A stretch of DNA of 64,000 bases from Castellaniella ginsengisoli (GTDB lineage: Bacteria > Pseudomonadota > Gammaproteobacteria > Burkholderiales > Burkholderiaceae_B): NCBI RefSeq assembly GCF_039523235.1, contig NZ_BAAAEX010000008.1. One strand, given 5' to 3'. The notes beneath the pieces were generated by a model that ran no database searches, was not told the DNA's origin, and saw nothing but the letters and a program-made list of their open reading frames with translations. Positions 1-9,464 of the stretch are shown in pieces. The translations under genes were made by a program, and so were the position numbers. Within the stretch, counting starts at the first letter, position 1. Every line of letters starts with the position of its first letter.

Positions 1-672
1 CGGCAGGTCGCAATACCAGTCGTAGAAACTCAGCAGCGTCCCGCCCAGCAGCGACAGATAACGGCTGCCGGACGCATAGGACACCATGGACATGGCCGGG
101 ATCGGCGAGAACCCCGCGATGCGGTCCGGGCCATGGCGGCGGATGGTGTGGAGGTTGGCCGCTGCGACGATCTCGTTGACCTCGTCCCAGTTCGAGCGGA
201 CGAAACCGCCCTGCCCGCGCGCCGACTTGTAGCTGGCGGCCTTGTCGGGATCGGACACGATGGCCTCCCAGGCCTGCACGGCGCCCATCGTCTTGCGCTG
301 CTCGCGCCACAGCCTGGCCAGGCGGCCGCGCAGCATCGGGTATTTCACGCGGTTGGCGCTGTACAGGTACCACGAGAACGTGGCGCCGCGCGGACAGCCT
401 CGCGGTTCATGGTTGGGCATGTCCGGACGGGTGCGCGGGTAGTCGGTCTGCTGGGTCTCCCAGGTCACCAGACCGCCCTTGACGTAGATTTTCCAGGAAC
501 AGGACCCGGTGCAGTTCACCCCGTGCGTGGAGCGGACGATCTTGTCGTGCTGCCAGCGGTTGCGGTAGGCGTCTTCCCAGGTGCGGTCTTCGCGGACCAC
601 GGTGCCGTGTCCGTCCGAGAAGGTCTCTTTCGGGCGGGAAAAATACTTCAGGCGATCGATGAAATGGCTCAC
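1..672 (-). CDS. narG: Respiratory nitrate reductase alpha subunit NarG, N-terminal part (cut by window edge)
   Basis: The 224 codons visible encode the N-terminus of the molybdenum subunit of membrane-bound nitrate reductase, which reduces nitrate to nitrite at the cytoplasmic face during anaerobic respiration. The [4Fe-4S] FS0 ligand pattern is clear: His50, Cys54 and Cys58 in HGVNCTGSCSW, with a further Cys in NHEPRGCPRG. The start is a GTG at 672 with CAGGAG just upstream; the product begins MSHFIDRLKYFSRPKETF, as in E. coli NarG. It lies 55 bp downstream of narK on the same strand, the usual narK-narGHJI order. The gene runs off the left edge and is open there. Confidence 0.97.
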   Translation of the reverse strand, partial: MSHFIDRLKYFSRPKETFSDGHGTVVREDRTWEDAYRNRWQHDKIVRSTHGVNCTGSCSWKIYVKGGLVTWETQQTDYPRTRPDMPNHEPRGCPRGATFSWYLYSANRVKYPMLRGRLARLWREQRKTMGAVQAWEAIVSDPDKAASYKSARGQGGFVRSNWDEVNEIVAAANLHTIRRHGPDRIAGFSPIPAMSMVSYASGSRYLSLLGGTLLSFYDWYCDLP

Positions 673-727
673 GATGGACGCTCCTGTCAGAAAGGGTTCG
701 GCCGCAGGCTGGCGGCGCAGTGGCGCA

Positions 728-2158
728 TCAGCACGGAATGTCCGCGCGACGCCTCGAGTAGTACCACCAGGTCACGGCGATCGAGACGGCATAGAACGCG
801 ACGAAAAACACCAAGGCCGCATTGGGCGTACCGGTGAGTTCGAAGGATGTGCCGAAGCTCTTGGGGATGAAGAAGCCGCCGTAGGCGCCCATGGCGCCGC
901 TGAATCCCAGCACGGCGGCGGATTCCTTGGCGCCTTCGGCATCGGCCCGGGCCTGCCCCGCCGGCCCGCCGGCGGCATGGCGGCGTTGCGCCAGGGTATT
1001 GAAGATCGTGGGGATCATGGCAAAAGTGGAGCCATTGCCGATGCCGCTCAGGAAGAACAGAAACAGAAAGGACAGCAGGAAACCAAAGAAGCTTCCCGTC
1101 GACTGGCCGCCCGGCAACGAGGCCATCACGCCCAGTACGCCCACGATCATCCAGAAGAACGTCCAGAAGGTGACCCGCGCGCCACCGATGCGGTCGGACA
1201 GCCAGCCGCCGAAGGGCCGCGCCATGGCGCCGACCAGCGGCCCCAGCCAGGCATATTGCAGCGGGCGGATCTCGGGATACAGATATTTGATCAACAGCGG
1301 AAAGCCAGCGGAAAAGCCGATGAAGGAGCCGAAGGTGCCCAGGTACAGAAAGCACATGATCCAGTTGTGCTTGCGCTGGAAGATCACCGACTGCTCGCGG
1401 AAAGACGCCTTGGCGTCGGCGATGTCGTGCATGCCGACCCAGGCCAGCATCGATACGATGAGGATGAACGGCACCCAGATGAAGGCGGCGTTCTGCGCCC
1501 AGATCTCGGTCGGCCCGCCGTGCGCGCCCGACAGTTGCGCCATCTGCGGCTCGCCCGCCCAGGGGCCGAGAATGCCCAGGGTGATGACCAGCGGCGCCAG
1601 GAACTGCACCGAGGATACGCCCAGATTGCCCAGGCCGGCGTTCAGGCCCAGGGCCGAGCCTTTGCGTTCTTTGGGAAAGAAAAAACTGATGTTGGACATG
1701 GACGAGGAAAAGTTCCCGCCCCCCAGGCCGCACAGCAGCGCCAGGATCAGCATGGTGGAGTAAGGCGTGGACGGATCCTGGACCGCCACCCCCACCCCGA
1801 TGGTGGGCAGCAGCAGGCTGGCCGTGGTCAGCGCCGTCCAGCGCCGCCCGCCGAACACGGGCACCATGAAGGAATAGAAGATGCGCAGCGTGGCGCCGGA
1901 CAGCGCCGGCAGCGCGGCCAGCCAGAAGAGCTCGTTTTCGGTGTAGCGGAAGCCCAGGTTGGGCAGGTTGACGGCCACCACGCTCCACATTTGCCAGACG
2001 GCAAAGGCAAGGAACAGGGCCGGAACCGAAATCCAGAGATTGACGTTGGCGATGGCATTGCCTTCGCGGACCCAGAACGCCTTGTCTTCGGGCGTCCAGA
2101 CGGTAAGCAGCCGGCCGCGGCGGGCCTTGGGCGAAGCATCATCGGGCGTGCGGTGCAT
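728..2158 (-). CDS. narK: NarK-family nitrate/nitrite antiporter (MFS)
   Basis: A 476-residue major facilitator protein with about 12 hydrophobic segments. It imports nitrate and/or exchanges it for nitrite so that NarG can be fed from the cytoplasmic side. Two glycine-rich family signatures are visible: GLNAGLGNLGV in the first half and GFSGAMGAYGGFF in the second, typical of nitrate porters. The N-terminus is cytoplasmic and hydrophilic (MHRTPDDASPKARRGRL). It precedes narG by 55 bp, so the two are probably cotranscribed. An FNR-type site about 60 bp upstream of the ATG predicts induction by oxygen limitation. Confidence 0.95.
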   Translation of the reverse strand: MHRTPDDASPKARRGRLLTVWTPEDKAFWVREGNAIANVNLWISVPALFLAFAVWQMWSVVAVNLPNLGFRYTENELFWLAALPALSGATLRIFYSFMVPVFGGRRWTALTTASLLLPTIGVGVAVQDPSTPYSTMLILALLCGLGGGNFSSSMSNISFFFPKERKGSALGLNAGLGNLGVSSVQFLAPLVITLGILGPWAGEPQMAQLSGAHGGPTEIWAQNAAFIWVPFILIVSMLAWVGMHDIADAKASFREQSVIFQRKHNWIMCFLYLGTFGSFIGFSAGFPLLIKYLYPEIRPLQYAWLGPLVGAMARPFGGWLSDRIGGARVTFWTFFWMIVGVLGVMASLPGGQSTGSFFGFLLSFLFLFFLSGIGNGSTFAMIPTIFNTLAQRRHAAGGPAGQARADAEGAKESAAVLGFSGAMGAYGGFFIPKSFGTSFELTGTPNAALVFFVAFYAVSIAVTWWYYSRRRADIPC

Positions 2159-2215
2159 GCGAAGGCTCCTGGTTCAGGAAACCCCCACCATAAACCCCCA
2201 CATCCCGTAGGGGCG

Positions 2216-2229
2216 ATGATCTGGATCAA
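2216..2229 (-). promoter_or_regulatory. FNR/ANR-type binding site upstream of narK
   Basis: Read on the minus strand the site is TTGATCCAGATCAT, which matches the FNR consensus TTGAT-N4-ATCAA at 9 of 10 positions. Its centre lies about 33 bp upstream of a -10-like TATGGT (minus strand, 2187-2192). That spacing suits a class II FNR-activated promoter with the site near -41.5. The transcript would start roughly 20 bp before the narK ATG. Confidence 0.72.
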
Positions 2230-2340
2230 ACAGCGCCCGATTTCCATGCGGGACTCCGGACTGTCTGTAGCGCAGAATCATGTCGGCGGGCCACCTGGGA
2301 ATACCTGACCCAGTATAGAAGCCCATCCCGGGAACCGAAA

Positions 2341-2361
2341 GACCCCGCGCAAGGCGGGGTC
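2341..2361 (-). terminator. Intrinsic terminator after serA
   Basis: An 8-bp perfect GC stem (GACCCCGC / GCGGGGTC) with a 5-nt loop lies 60 bp past the serA stop. In the minus direction it is followed by a short T-rich stretch (TTTCGGTT). A second small hairpin (AGGGATTTTTCCCT, 2365-2378) sits beside it. Together they would separate serA from the narK promoter. Confidence 0.6.
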
Positions 2362-2423
2362 TGTAGGGATTTTTCCCTATTCCCATGTCTGCGGACCGCC
2401 CGGAGATGCCGCCGGGCGGCGCC

Positions 2424-3623
2424 TCAGACGCGGTCGCAGCGGATCGTGATGGGGTGGCGCCGCAGGCCCTCGATCACCTGGTCGGTGGCCTCGCCATCGA
2501 CGTCGGTGATGGCATAGCCGATCTTGCCGCGCGTCTGCAGTTGCTGGCTGACGATGTTCAGGCCGAACTCGCCCATCAGGTTGCTGAGCGCGCCCATGGC
2601 GCCCGGCACGTTTTGATGGATATGGATGATGCGCGCCGTGCCCGCCTGCTCGTGGTAGGCGATTTCCGGGAAATTGACGGCGCCCTTGGTGGTGCCGCTG
2701 CTGATGAAGCGCTTGAGCTTCTCGGCGACCTCGCGGCCGATGTTTTCCTGGGATTCCTGGGTGCTGCCGCCGATGTGCGGCGTCAGGATCACGTTCTGCA
2801 TGCCGCGCAGGGGGCTGTCCAGCGCTTCGTCGCGGCTCTTGGGTTCGGTGGGGAACACGTCGATGGCGGCGCCCGACAAGTGGCCGGACTTCAGGGCGCG
2901 CTGCAGCGCGGGGATGTCGACCACCGTGCCGCGCGAGGCATTGATCAGGATGCTGCCCGGGCGCATGGCGGCGATGGCCTCGGCGTCGAGCAGATTGACC
3001 GTGTCCTTGCCGCCGGGCACGTGCAGCGTGACCACGTCGGCCTGGCCGAGGAATTTCTTGAGCGAAGAGGTGGCATGGGCATTGCCCAGGGGCAGCTTGG
3101 CTTCGATGTCGTGGTAGATCACACGCATGCCGAAGGATTCGGCCAGGATCCCGACCTGCGAACCGATGTTGCCGTAGCCGACGATGCCCAGCGTCTTGCC
3201 GCGCGCCTCGTAGGCCCCGTCGGCCGTCTTGTCCCAGAAACCCTCGTGGACGCGGGCGTTCTTTTCGGGAATGCGGCGCAACAGCAGGATGGCCTCGCCC
3301 AGCACCAGCTCGGCCACCGAGCGGGTATTGGAGAACGGCGCGTTGAACACCGGGATCCCCCGCAAAGCGGCGGTTTCCAGATCCACCTGATTGGTGCCGA
3401 TGCAGAAGCAGCCGATCGCCCGCAAGTCGGGCAGATCGGCCAGCACGGCCTGGTCGAGATGCGTGCGGGACCGGATGCCGACCGCATTGGCGCCCTGGAG
3501 CGCCTCGCGCAGGGCCTCGCCCGTGAGCGCTCCCGCATGGGTGACGACGTCGTCGAAACCCGCCGCGACGAAGACTTCCCGGGCGCTGGCGTGTATGTTT
3601 TCAAACAGGACTATCCGTGGCAT
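2424..3623 (-). CDS. serA: D-3-phosphoglycerate dehydrogenase SerA, ACT-domain type
   Basis: A 399-residue NAD-dependent D-2-hydroxyacid dehydrogenase. It oxidises 3-phosphoglycerate to 3-phosphohydroxypyruvate, the first step of L-serine synthesis. The nucleotide fold shows LGIVGYGNIGSQVG; catalytic segments include INASRGTVVD and a terminal HIGGST. A C-terminal ACT domain (about residues 325-399, TARIIHIHQNVPGAMGALS) implies allosteric serine feedback as in E. coli SerA (410 aa). It is monocistronic, with a terminator downstream and about 80 bp upstream separating it from the cyclase gene. Confidence 0.96.
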   Translation of the reverse strand: MPRIVLFENIHASAREVFVAAGFDDVVTHAGALTGEALREALQGANAVGIRSRTHLDQAVLADLPDLRAIGCFCIGTNQVDLETAALRGIPVFNAPFSNTRSVAELVLGEAILLLRRIPEKNARVHEGFWDKTADGAYEARGKTLGIVGYGNIGSQVGILAESFGMRVIYHDIEAKLPLGNAHATSSLKKFLGQADVVTLHVPGGKDTVNLLDAEAIAAMRPGSILINASRGTVVDIPALQRALKSGHLSGAAIDVFPTEPKSRDEALDSPLRGMQNVILTPHIGGSTQESQENIGREVAEKLKRFISSGTTKGAVNFPEIAYHEQAGTARIIHIHQNVPGAMGALSNLMGEFGLNIVSQQLQTRGKIGYAITDVDGEATDQVIEGLRRHPITIRCDRV

Positions 3624-3705
3624 CTCGACCCTTTCCGCAAATGAAAAACATTCATTGTGCGATATTTAAAGCTTCTCGTCAGGGTCATCCCTAATGGAAG
3701 CAGGG

Positions 3706-5583
3706 TCAAAATGTACCATCCGCCACCAGCCGGTCCCGGCCGCCGGCCTTGGCACGGTACAGATTCTCGTCGGCGCGGCGGAACAGATCCTGGGGCGTCT
3801 CGCCTTCCCGCCATTGGGCGGCGCCCGCGCTCAGGGTCAACGGGATCGACCGGCCATTGTCGAGTTCGACGCGGTGGCGCCGCACATGATCCAGGACGCC
3901 CGAAGCCAGGACCACCGCATCGCCAAGCGAAGTGGCCGGCAGCACCGCCACGAATTCCTCGCCGCCGAAACGCGCCAGCACGTCCGAGCGGCGGCGCAGC
4001 AGATTGACCAGGACCTCGGCGACCCATTTCAGCGCGGCATCGCCGGCATCGTGTCCGTGGGCGTCATTGACCTTCTTGAAATGATCCAGGTCGAAAATGA
4101 TCAGCGTGCCGGGCGCGGACGCGTCCTCGGGCCCCGGGAGCCGCGCCAGCGCCTCGTCCAGGCCGCGCCGGTTGAGCAGCCCCGTCAGGGGGTCGTGCAG
4201 GGTCAGTTCGCGCAACTGCCGGTTGGCCTGCTCCAGCGCCCCCATGGTGGCGCGCAGATCGGCCGTGCGGGACTGGACCTCGCGCTGCAGCGAGCTGCGG
4301 GCGCCGGCTTCGATTTCCAGCGCCCGGTGCATCAGATCGTGCAACTGCATGACTTCGGCGTAGGTGAGCAGGAATATCTGGCTGCCCAGGCCGACCTGCA
4401 TCCAGCGCTCCTGGGCCATGAAACCGGGGATATAGCCGAAAGCCGCCAGCCCGTAGGCCAGGTAGCCGGCGAAGAACACCACCCAGGAAAACACATACCA
4501 GCGCGCGGCGCGCTCGCCCTGGCGCAAATGGCGCAGGCCCAGGCCGAACATCGCCACCATGCAGACCAGGGCATAGATCGTGTCGATCTTGATGATGAGC
4601 GCATAGGGCACGAACAGGCTGGCCACGAACAGCGCCGCGCCGATCCGGGCGAGCATGCGGATCAGCACGGCCTGGCGCGGCCATCGCTCCGGACTGATGC
4701 CCAGGAAGTGGCGCGTGAACCAGAGCAGGCTGAGAAGGGCCAGCGTCTCGGTCAAGGGCACGGAGCGGTTCGCCAGCCAGGGCCAGTCCGGCCACAGATA
4801 CTGGAACGACAGGCCGGACATGGATGTCAGGAACAGCCCGGCGCAGACGATGTAGGCGGTGTTATAGAGAGACTGTCGGATGCGCAGCCGCAGGTAGAGG
4901 GCCGCGTTGAACAAGGCCAGCATGACCAGCGCGCCGAGGAACATGCCCTGGCTCAGGCCGTGGTCCTGGGCGCCGCCGATGGCGGATACGCTCGAATGCA
5001 GCGACAAGGGAACGTTGATCGCCCCGCCGCTGCGCACCCGCAGAACGACCGCCAGCGACTGCGACGGCCCGAATTCGAGGGGCAGCAGGAACAGGCGGTG
5101 GCGCACCGGCCGCGCATCGAACCGCCGCGCGTCGCCCATACGCTCGGTGGTCAGGAGCCTGGGAGACACCCGGGGCACCGGCCCCGTGCCGAGGTCGTAG
5201 ACCCAGACATCGACTTCGTCGAGCAGCGGATAATCCAGTTGCAAGTACCAGGACTGCCCGACGGGCTCCTGGTTGCGCAGAGGCACATACACCCAATAGG
5301 CGGACCGGTTGTGCTGAAAGACAAGTTGATCGGCATCCCGGCGCGCCATGGGCAACTGGCCGCCGAGGATGTCGTCCGGACCGAGCGCGTGGGTCTCGTC
5401 TTGCAGAAAACACACCTGCGGCAAAGAGGCGATATCCGCCTGGGCGGCGGTCAGGTCGAGGACCGGGCAGGCGGTCTCGGGCACCGCCACCGCCCGGGCC
5501 GGGCCGGCCAGACACAGCGCCAGCCAGAGCATCGCCATGATGCGCGCCCGCCAGCGGGCATACCCACCGGCGGGCACCGCCAT
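3706..5583 (-). CDS. Membrane diguanylate cyclase with 7TMR-DISM sensor region
   Basis: About 625 residues. A signal-like N-terminus (MAMLWLALCLAGPARA) is followed by a periplasmic region of the 7TMR-DISM extracellular type (about 40-185). Next come seven hydrophobic segments (about 195-400), a short coiled linker (REVQSRTADLRATMGALEQ) and a GGDEF domain with intact GGEEF near residue 540. RRSD lies exactly five residues before GGEEF, so the product-inhibition I-site is present. It should make c-di-GMP in response to a periplasmic ligand. I chose the ATG at 5583; a GTG at 5598 would add five residues. It is one of three GGDEF proteins in the window. Confidence 0.88.
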   Translation of the reverse strand: MAVPAGGYARWRARIMAMLWLALCLAGPARAVAVPETACPVLDLTAAQADIASLPQVCFLQDETHALGPDDILGGQLPMARRDADQLVFQHNRSAYWVYVPLRNQEPVGQSWYLQLDYPLLDEVDVWVYDLGTGPVPRVSPRLLTTERMGDARRFDARPVRHRLFLLPLEFGPSQSLAVVLRVRSGGAINVPLSLHSSVSAIGGAQDHGLSQGMFLGALVMLALFNAALYLRLRIRQSLYNTAYIVCAGLFLTSMSGLSFQYLWPDWPWLANRSVPLTETLALLSLLWFTRHFLGISPERWPRQAVLIRMLARIGAALFVASLFVPYALIIKIDTIYALVCMVAMFGLGLRHLRQGERAARWYVFSWVVFFAGYLAYGLAAFGYIPGFMAQERWMQVGLGSQIFLLTYAEVMQLHDLMHRALEIEAGARSSLQREVQSRTADLRATMGALEQANRQLRELTLHDPLTGLLNRRGLDEALARLPGPEDASAPGTLIIFDLDHFKKVNDAHGHDAGDAALKWVAEVLVNLLRRRSDVLARFGGEEFVAVLPATSLGDAVVLASGVLDHVRRHRVELDNGRSIPLTLSAGAAQWREGETPQDLFRRADENLYRAKAGGRDRLVADGTF

Positions 5584-5642
5584 GCCGCGCAACCTCACTG
5601 CAGTCCGGCCCTGCTCCGACAGATCGGCCTCCCTGGTGAAAG

Positions 5643-5661
5643 ACGGACGTGAAACGTCCGT
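5643..5661. repeat. Perfect 8-bp inverted repeat in divergent intergenic region
   Basis: ACGGACGT and ACGTCCGT are separated by GAA, between the divergent cyclase (5583) and flavin reductase (5731) genes. It is followed by a weaker TTCGAT/ATCGAA repeat at 5661-5679. Either could be an operator for the divergent promoters or a 5'-leader hairpin; nothing in the sequence decides between them. Confidence 0.4.
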
Positions 5662-5730
5662 TCGATTCTATGCATCGAAGGGAATTATGGATCAAAATCC
5701 GTCCATGGGGGACGATTCAAGGAGAACGAT

Positions 5731-6444
5731 ATGGCTACCTGGCCCAGTGCATTGCTGCACATCGACGACATCGCGCGCGACACCGTGGCGGTCCACTTCG
5801 GCAAGCCCGCGGATTTCCGGTTCCAGCCCGGCCAGACGCTTTCGCTGACGCTGCCGGCCGACAGCCCCGACGCTCCGGTCCTGCGGCACACTTTCTCGCT
5901 GGTCAGCGCCCCGCACGAGAACACACTGTGCATTGCCACCCGCATCCGCGCCACGCCATTCAAGCAGGCCCTGGCAACGCTGCGGCCAGGCGCCGAGCTG
6001 CGGCTCGGCGGCCCCTACGGCACGCTGGTCCCGCCCGCCGACACGAGCCGCCCCCTGGTCCTGATCGCCGGCGGCATCGGCATCACCCCCTGCATGAGCA
6101 TGCTGCGCGACGCCACGCACCGGCAATCGAACCAGCAGTTCCTCCTGCTCTACTCCAACCGCACCCTGGAGCAGGCCGCTTTCCTCGAAGAACTGCGCGG
6201 GCTTGCGCGGCTGAATCCGCGCCTGCGCCTGCTGGCCACCCTCACCGGAGCGGCCGACGAAGCCTGGGACGGCGCGCGCGGCCGGATCGACGCGGCCATG
6301 CTGCGGCAGGCGCTCATGGGACTGAATGCGCCTCTGTGCTACCTGACCGGCACCCCCGCCATGGTGGAAGAGATCCGCACGCAACTGGCCGAGGCGGGCA
6401 TCCCCGACGAGGCCATCCGCGACGAGGGCTTCCACGGCTACTGA
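5731..6444 (+). CDS. Ferredoxin-NADP reductase-like FAD oxidoreductase
   Basis: A 237-residue FNR-superfamily protein without an attached iron-sulfur or globin domain. The FAD-binding barrel comes first, with RHTFSLVSAPHEN as its RxYSxxS-like flavin motif. The NAD(P)-binding half follows, with LIAGGIGITPCMSML and the terminal YLTGTPAMVEEI. It resembles the reductase module of flavohemoglobins and oxygenase reductases, so it probably passes electrons from NAD(P)H to a separate partner. A good AAGGAG lies upstream of the ATG. ovoA begins 91 bp downstream on the same strand, so a shared transcript is possible; a functional link to ovothiol is only a guess. Confidence 0.8.
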   Translation: MATWPSALLHIDDIARDTVAVHFGKPADFRFQPGQTLSLTLPADSPDAPVLRHTFSLVSAPHENTLCIATRIRATPFKQALATLRPGAELRLGGPYGTLVPPADTSRPLVLIAGGIGITPCMSMLRDATHRQSNQQFLLLYSNRTLEQAAFLEELRGLARLNPRLRLLATLTGAADEAWDGARGRIDAAMLRQALMGLNAPLCYLTGTPAMVEEIRTQLAEAGIPDEAIRDEGFHGY

Positions 6445-6535
6445 TGCCCGCCGCCCGCCGCACTCCTCGCCCGCCGCGAGGTCATGGTAGTCTAAAAGAA
6501 CCGTCCGGCGCCCGCCGAACCTGCCTGGATACCCG

Positions 6536-8695
6536 ATGAAGCCTTCCTCCGCCGCCCCGCTGCCGCCTTCGTCCGACACCCGAATCTCGCCGGACGCTTT
6601 GTTCGCCCGAACGCCCGATCTGGCCGACCCAGATACGAACCGCCTGCGTGCCGCCGTGCGGCGCTACTTCCTGGACACCGCCGACCGCTACGAGTCCCTG
6701 TTCCAGTGCCTGGCCAACGACGAGGCCTACGTCGTCAAGCCGATTTCCCTGCGCCATCCCTTGATTTTCTATTTCGGCCACACGGCGACTTTCTTCGTCA
6801 ACAAGCTGATGCTCACGCGCCTGATCGACCAGCGCCTGGATCACCGGATGGAATCGATCTTCGCGGTCGGCGTGGATGAAATGAGCTGGGACGACCTGGA
6901 CGACGCCCACTACGACTGGCCCTCCGTGGCCGAGGTCCAGGCCTACCGCGATCGCGTGCGGGCCCTGGTCCTGGACCTGATCGATCATGCGCCGCTGCAA
7001 TCCCCGATCAATTGGCAGAACCCCTGGTGGGCCATCGTCATGGGCATCGAACACGAGCGCATCCACCTGGAAACGTCCTCGGTCCTGATCCGCCAGCACG
7101 CGCTGAAATACGTGCGCGCCGTACCCGGCTGGGCGCCCCTGCCCGACAGCGGCGGCGAGCCGCCCGCCAACGAACTGGCGCGTGTGCCGGCCGGCACCGT
7201 GCAGGTGGGCAAGGCCTTCGACGATCCACAGTACGGCTGGGACAACGAATACGGCACCCACACGGCCCGGATCGAATCTTTCGAGGCGGCGCGCCTGCTG
7301 GTCAGCAATCGCGAGTACCTCGCCTTCGTCGAGGCGGGCGGCTACCGCAACCATCGCGACTGGACCGAGGAAGGCCGGCAGTGGCTGGCCTACAGCCAGG
7401 CCGAGCACCCGACCTTCTGGGTCAAGAAGACCCAGGGCTGGTACCTGCGCCTGATGACCGAGGAAATCCCCATGCCCTGGTCCTGGCCGGTCGAGGTCAA
7501 CTACCTCGAAGCCAAGGCCTTCTGCAACTGGAAGGCCGCCGAGACCGGCCAGCCCGTCCGCCTGCCCACCGAAGACGAATGGTACCGGCTGTACGATGCC
7601 GCCGGCCTGAGCGATCCGGGCGACGAGCCCTGCGCCGCCAATCTGCACCTGGATCATGGCGCCTCGTCCTGCCCGGTGGACACCTGGCGCCACGGCGAGT
7701 GGTACGACGTGGTGGGCAACGTCTGGCAATGGACCGAAACCCCCACCTATCCCTTCGACGGCTTCGACGTTCACCCGATCTACGACGACTTCACGACGCC
7801 CACCTTCGACGGCCGCCACAACCTGATCAAGGGCGGATCCTGGATTTCCTGCGGCAACGAGGCCGTGCGCGCCTCGCGCTATGCCTTCCGGCGGCATTTC
7901 TTCCAGCATGCGGGCTTCCGCTACGTCGTCTCGCATGTGCCCGCCGAGGCGCCGGCCGCCTACTACGAAACCGACAAGCTGATGTCCGAATACGCCGAAT
8001 TCCATTACGGCGACTCGTATTTCGGCGTGCCCAATTTCCCGCAGGCCCTGGCGCAACGCGCCATCGAAGCCATGGGCGACCGGCCGCGCCGCCGCGCGCT
8101 GGATCTGGGCTGCGCCTCCGGGCGGGCCACCTTCGAGCTGGCCCGGGCTTTCGAGCAGGTCACCGGGGTGGACTTCTCGGCCCGCTTCATCAACCAAGGC
8201 GTGCAACTGATCCAGACGGGCCAGTTGCGCTACACCCTGGCCGACGAAGGCGAACTGGTGTCTTACAAGGCCCGCACGCTGGCCGATCTCGGCCTGCACG
8301 ACACCCTCGGGCGGGTGGAGTTCTTCCAGGGCGACGCCTGCAACCTGAAGCCCCAGTACACCGGCTATGACCTGGTCCTGGCCGCCAACCTGATCGATCG
8401 CCTGTACGATCCGGCGCGCTTCCTGGAGCAGATCCACGAGCGCATCGTTCCGGGCGGCCTGCTGCTGATCGCCTCGCCCTACACCTGGCTGGAAGAACAC
8501 ACGCCCCGCGCATCCTGGCTGGGCGGCTTCAAGAAAGACGCAGAGAACTACACGACGCTGGACGGCCTGAAGGATCGGCTGGCGCCGCATTTCCGGCTGC
8601 TGGGCGAGCCGGCGGACGTGCCCTTCGTCATCCGCGAGACGCGGCGCAAATTCCAGCACACTTTGTCCGAACTGACGATCTGGGAACGGCTCTAG
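6536..8695 (+). CDS. ovoA: Ovothiol synthase OvoA (5-histidylcysteine sulfoxide synthase / thiohistidine methyltransferase)
   Basis: 719 residues in three parts. An N-terminal DinB-like region holds the likely iron ligands His82 and His173/His177 (EHERIHLE). A formylglycine-generating-enzyme-type sulfoxide synthase domain follows (about 190-470, ending GGSWISCGNEAVRASRYAFR...GFRY). A C-terminal SAM methyltransferase domain begins near 480, with LDLGCASGRATFELA at about 520. In characterised OvoA this architecture joins L-cysteine to C5 of L-histidine with Fe(II) and O2, and the C-terminal domain later methylates 5-thiohistidine. The step between needs a PLP sulfoxide lyase (OvoB) or a substitute; none is adjacent here. 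The length matches the fused family. Confidence 0.92.
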   Translation: MKPSSAAPLPPSSDTRISPDALFARTPDLADPDTNRLRAAVRRYFLDTADRYESLFQCLANDEAYVVKPISLRHPLIFYFGHTATFFVNKLMLTRLIDQRLDHRMESIFAVGVDEMSWDDLDDAHYDWPSVAEVQAYRDRVRALVLDLIDHAPLQSPINWQNPWWAIVMGIEHERIHLETSSVLIRQHALKYVRAVPGWAPLPDSGGEPPANELARVPAGTVQVGKAFDDPQYGWDNEYGTHTARIESFEAARLLVSNREYLAFVEAGGYRNHRDWTEEGRQWLAYSQAEHPTFWVKKTQGWYLRLMTEEIPMPWSWPVEVNYLEAKAFCNWKAAETGQPVRLPTEDEWYRLYDAAGLSDPGDEPCAANLHLDHGASSCPVDTWRHGEWYDVVGNVWQWTETPTYPFDGFDVHPIYDDFTTPTFDGRHNLIKGGSWISCGNEAVRASRYAFRRHFFQHAGFRYVVSHVPAEAPAAYYETDKLMSEYAEFHYGDSYFGVPNFPQALAQRAIEAMGDRPRRRALDLGCASGRATFELARAFEQVTGVDFSARFINQGVQLIQTGQLRYTLADEGELVSYKARTLADLGLHDTLGRVEFFQGDACNLKPQYTGYDLVLAANLIDRLYDPARFLEQIHERIVPGGLLLIASPYTWLEEHTPRASWLGGFKKDAENYTTLDGLKDRLAPHFRLLGEPADVPFVIRETRRKFQHTLSELTIWERL

Positions 8696-8792
8696 GGCGC
8701 CGCCAAGGCGCTCCGGCGCCGGCCCTGGCCGTACCGCAGGACGAAGCGGCCGAAGGCGCCGGGCGCCAGGGCCCGGCCGCGCACCGGATGCC

Positions 8793-9464
8793 TCAGACTT
8801 CGGACAATCCGATGCCCCACCAGCGCAGGGTGCCGGCCAGGTGCGCGCGCACGGCGCGCATGGCGTCTTCTTCCCGCCCGGCCAGCACGGCATCGATGAT
8901 CCGCAGATGTTCGTCCATGGCGGGGATGATGCGTTCGGGCAGGAGCCTGCGCGATTGCTGCAGGACGGTGATGCGGTCGTGGTTGCTGGCATAGACCTGC
9001 GCCGCCAGCGGATTGTCCAGCGAACCGGCCAGCGCCCGATGCAGTTTCCAATCGACCGCCATGGCCCATTGCTGAAGTTCGGGCGTGATGCCTTCGAGCG
9101 CCTGGTTCCTGACGGCGGCATGCTCCTCGCGCAGGGCTTGCATCGGCGCTTCGACCAACCGCGCGGCCAGGATTCGGGCCCCTTCCTGATCCAGCATGCA
9201 GCGCAAATGGAAACAGGACCGGACCGTGTCGGGCGTGGGCTCGATGATCAGCACCCCGCGCTTGGGCAGGATCCGCACCAGGCCGGTGGACTCGGCGTGC
9301 TTCACGGCCTCGCGCACCGGCGCCAGCGGAAAGCCGGTCTTTTCCATCAGCTCCGAAATCGAAACCAACTGGCCGGCCCGGACCTCGCCGCGAAACAGCA
9401 GGTCGCGGAAAGCCAGAAAGGATTGGTCGGCCAGCAGCATGCCGCGTGCGCTCTGATCGTTCAT
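8793..9464 (-). CDS. GntR-family transcriptional regulator, FCD type
   Basis: A 223-residue regulator with an N-terminal winged helix (LISISELMEKTGFPLAPVREAVKHAESTGLV-like; about 10-75) and a C-terminal all-helical FCD ligand domain containing DWKLHRAL and HLRIIDAVLAGREEDAMRAV. It is divergent from the NCS1 transporter, and the 154-bp gap is AT-rich (9481-9540). Local control of that transporter is likely. FCD regulators usually sense organic acids or their derivatives; the ligand here cannot be read from sequence. A clear operator was not resolved. Confidence 0.88.
   Translation of the reverse strand: MNDQSARGMLLADQSFLAFRDLLFRGEVRAGQLVSISELMEKTGFPLAPVREAVKHAESTGLVRILPKRGVLIIEPTPDTVRSCFHLRCMLDQEGARILAARLVEAPMQALREEHAAVRNQALEGITPELQQWAMAVDWKLHRALAGSLDNPLAAQVYASNHDRITVLQQSRRLLPERIIPAMDEHLRIIDAVLAGREEDAMRAVRAHLAGTLRWWGIGLSEV

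Noticed and set aside
581..2308. 575-codon open frame on plus, opposite narK
   Set aside because: Antisense to a clear membrane transporter; composition is that of a shadow frame (Gly/Gln/His/Arg repeats).
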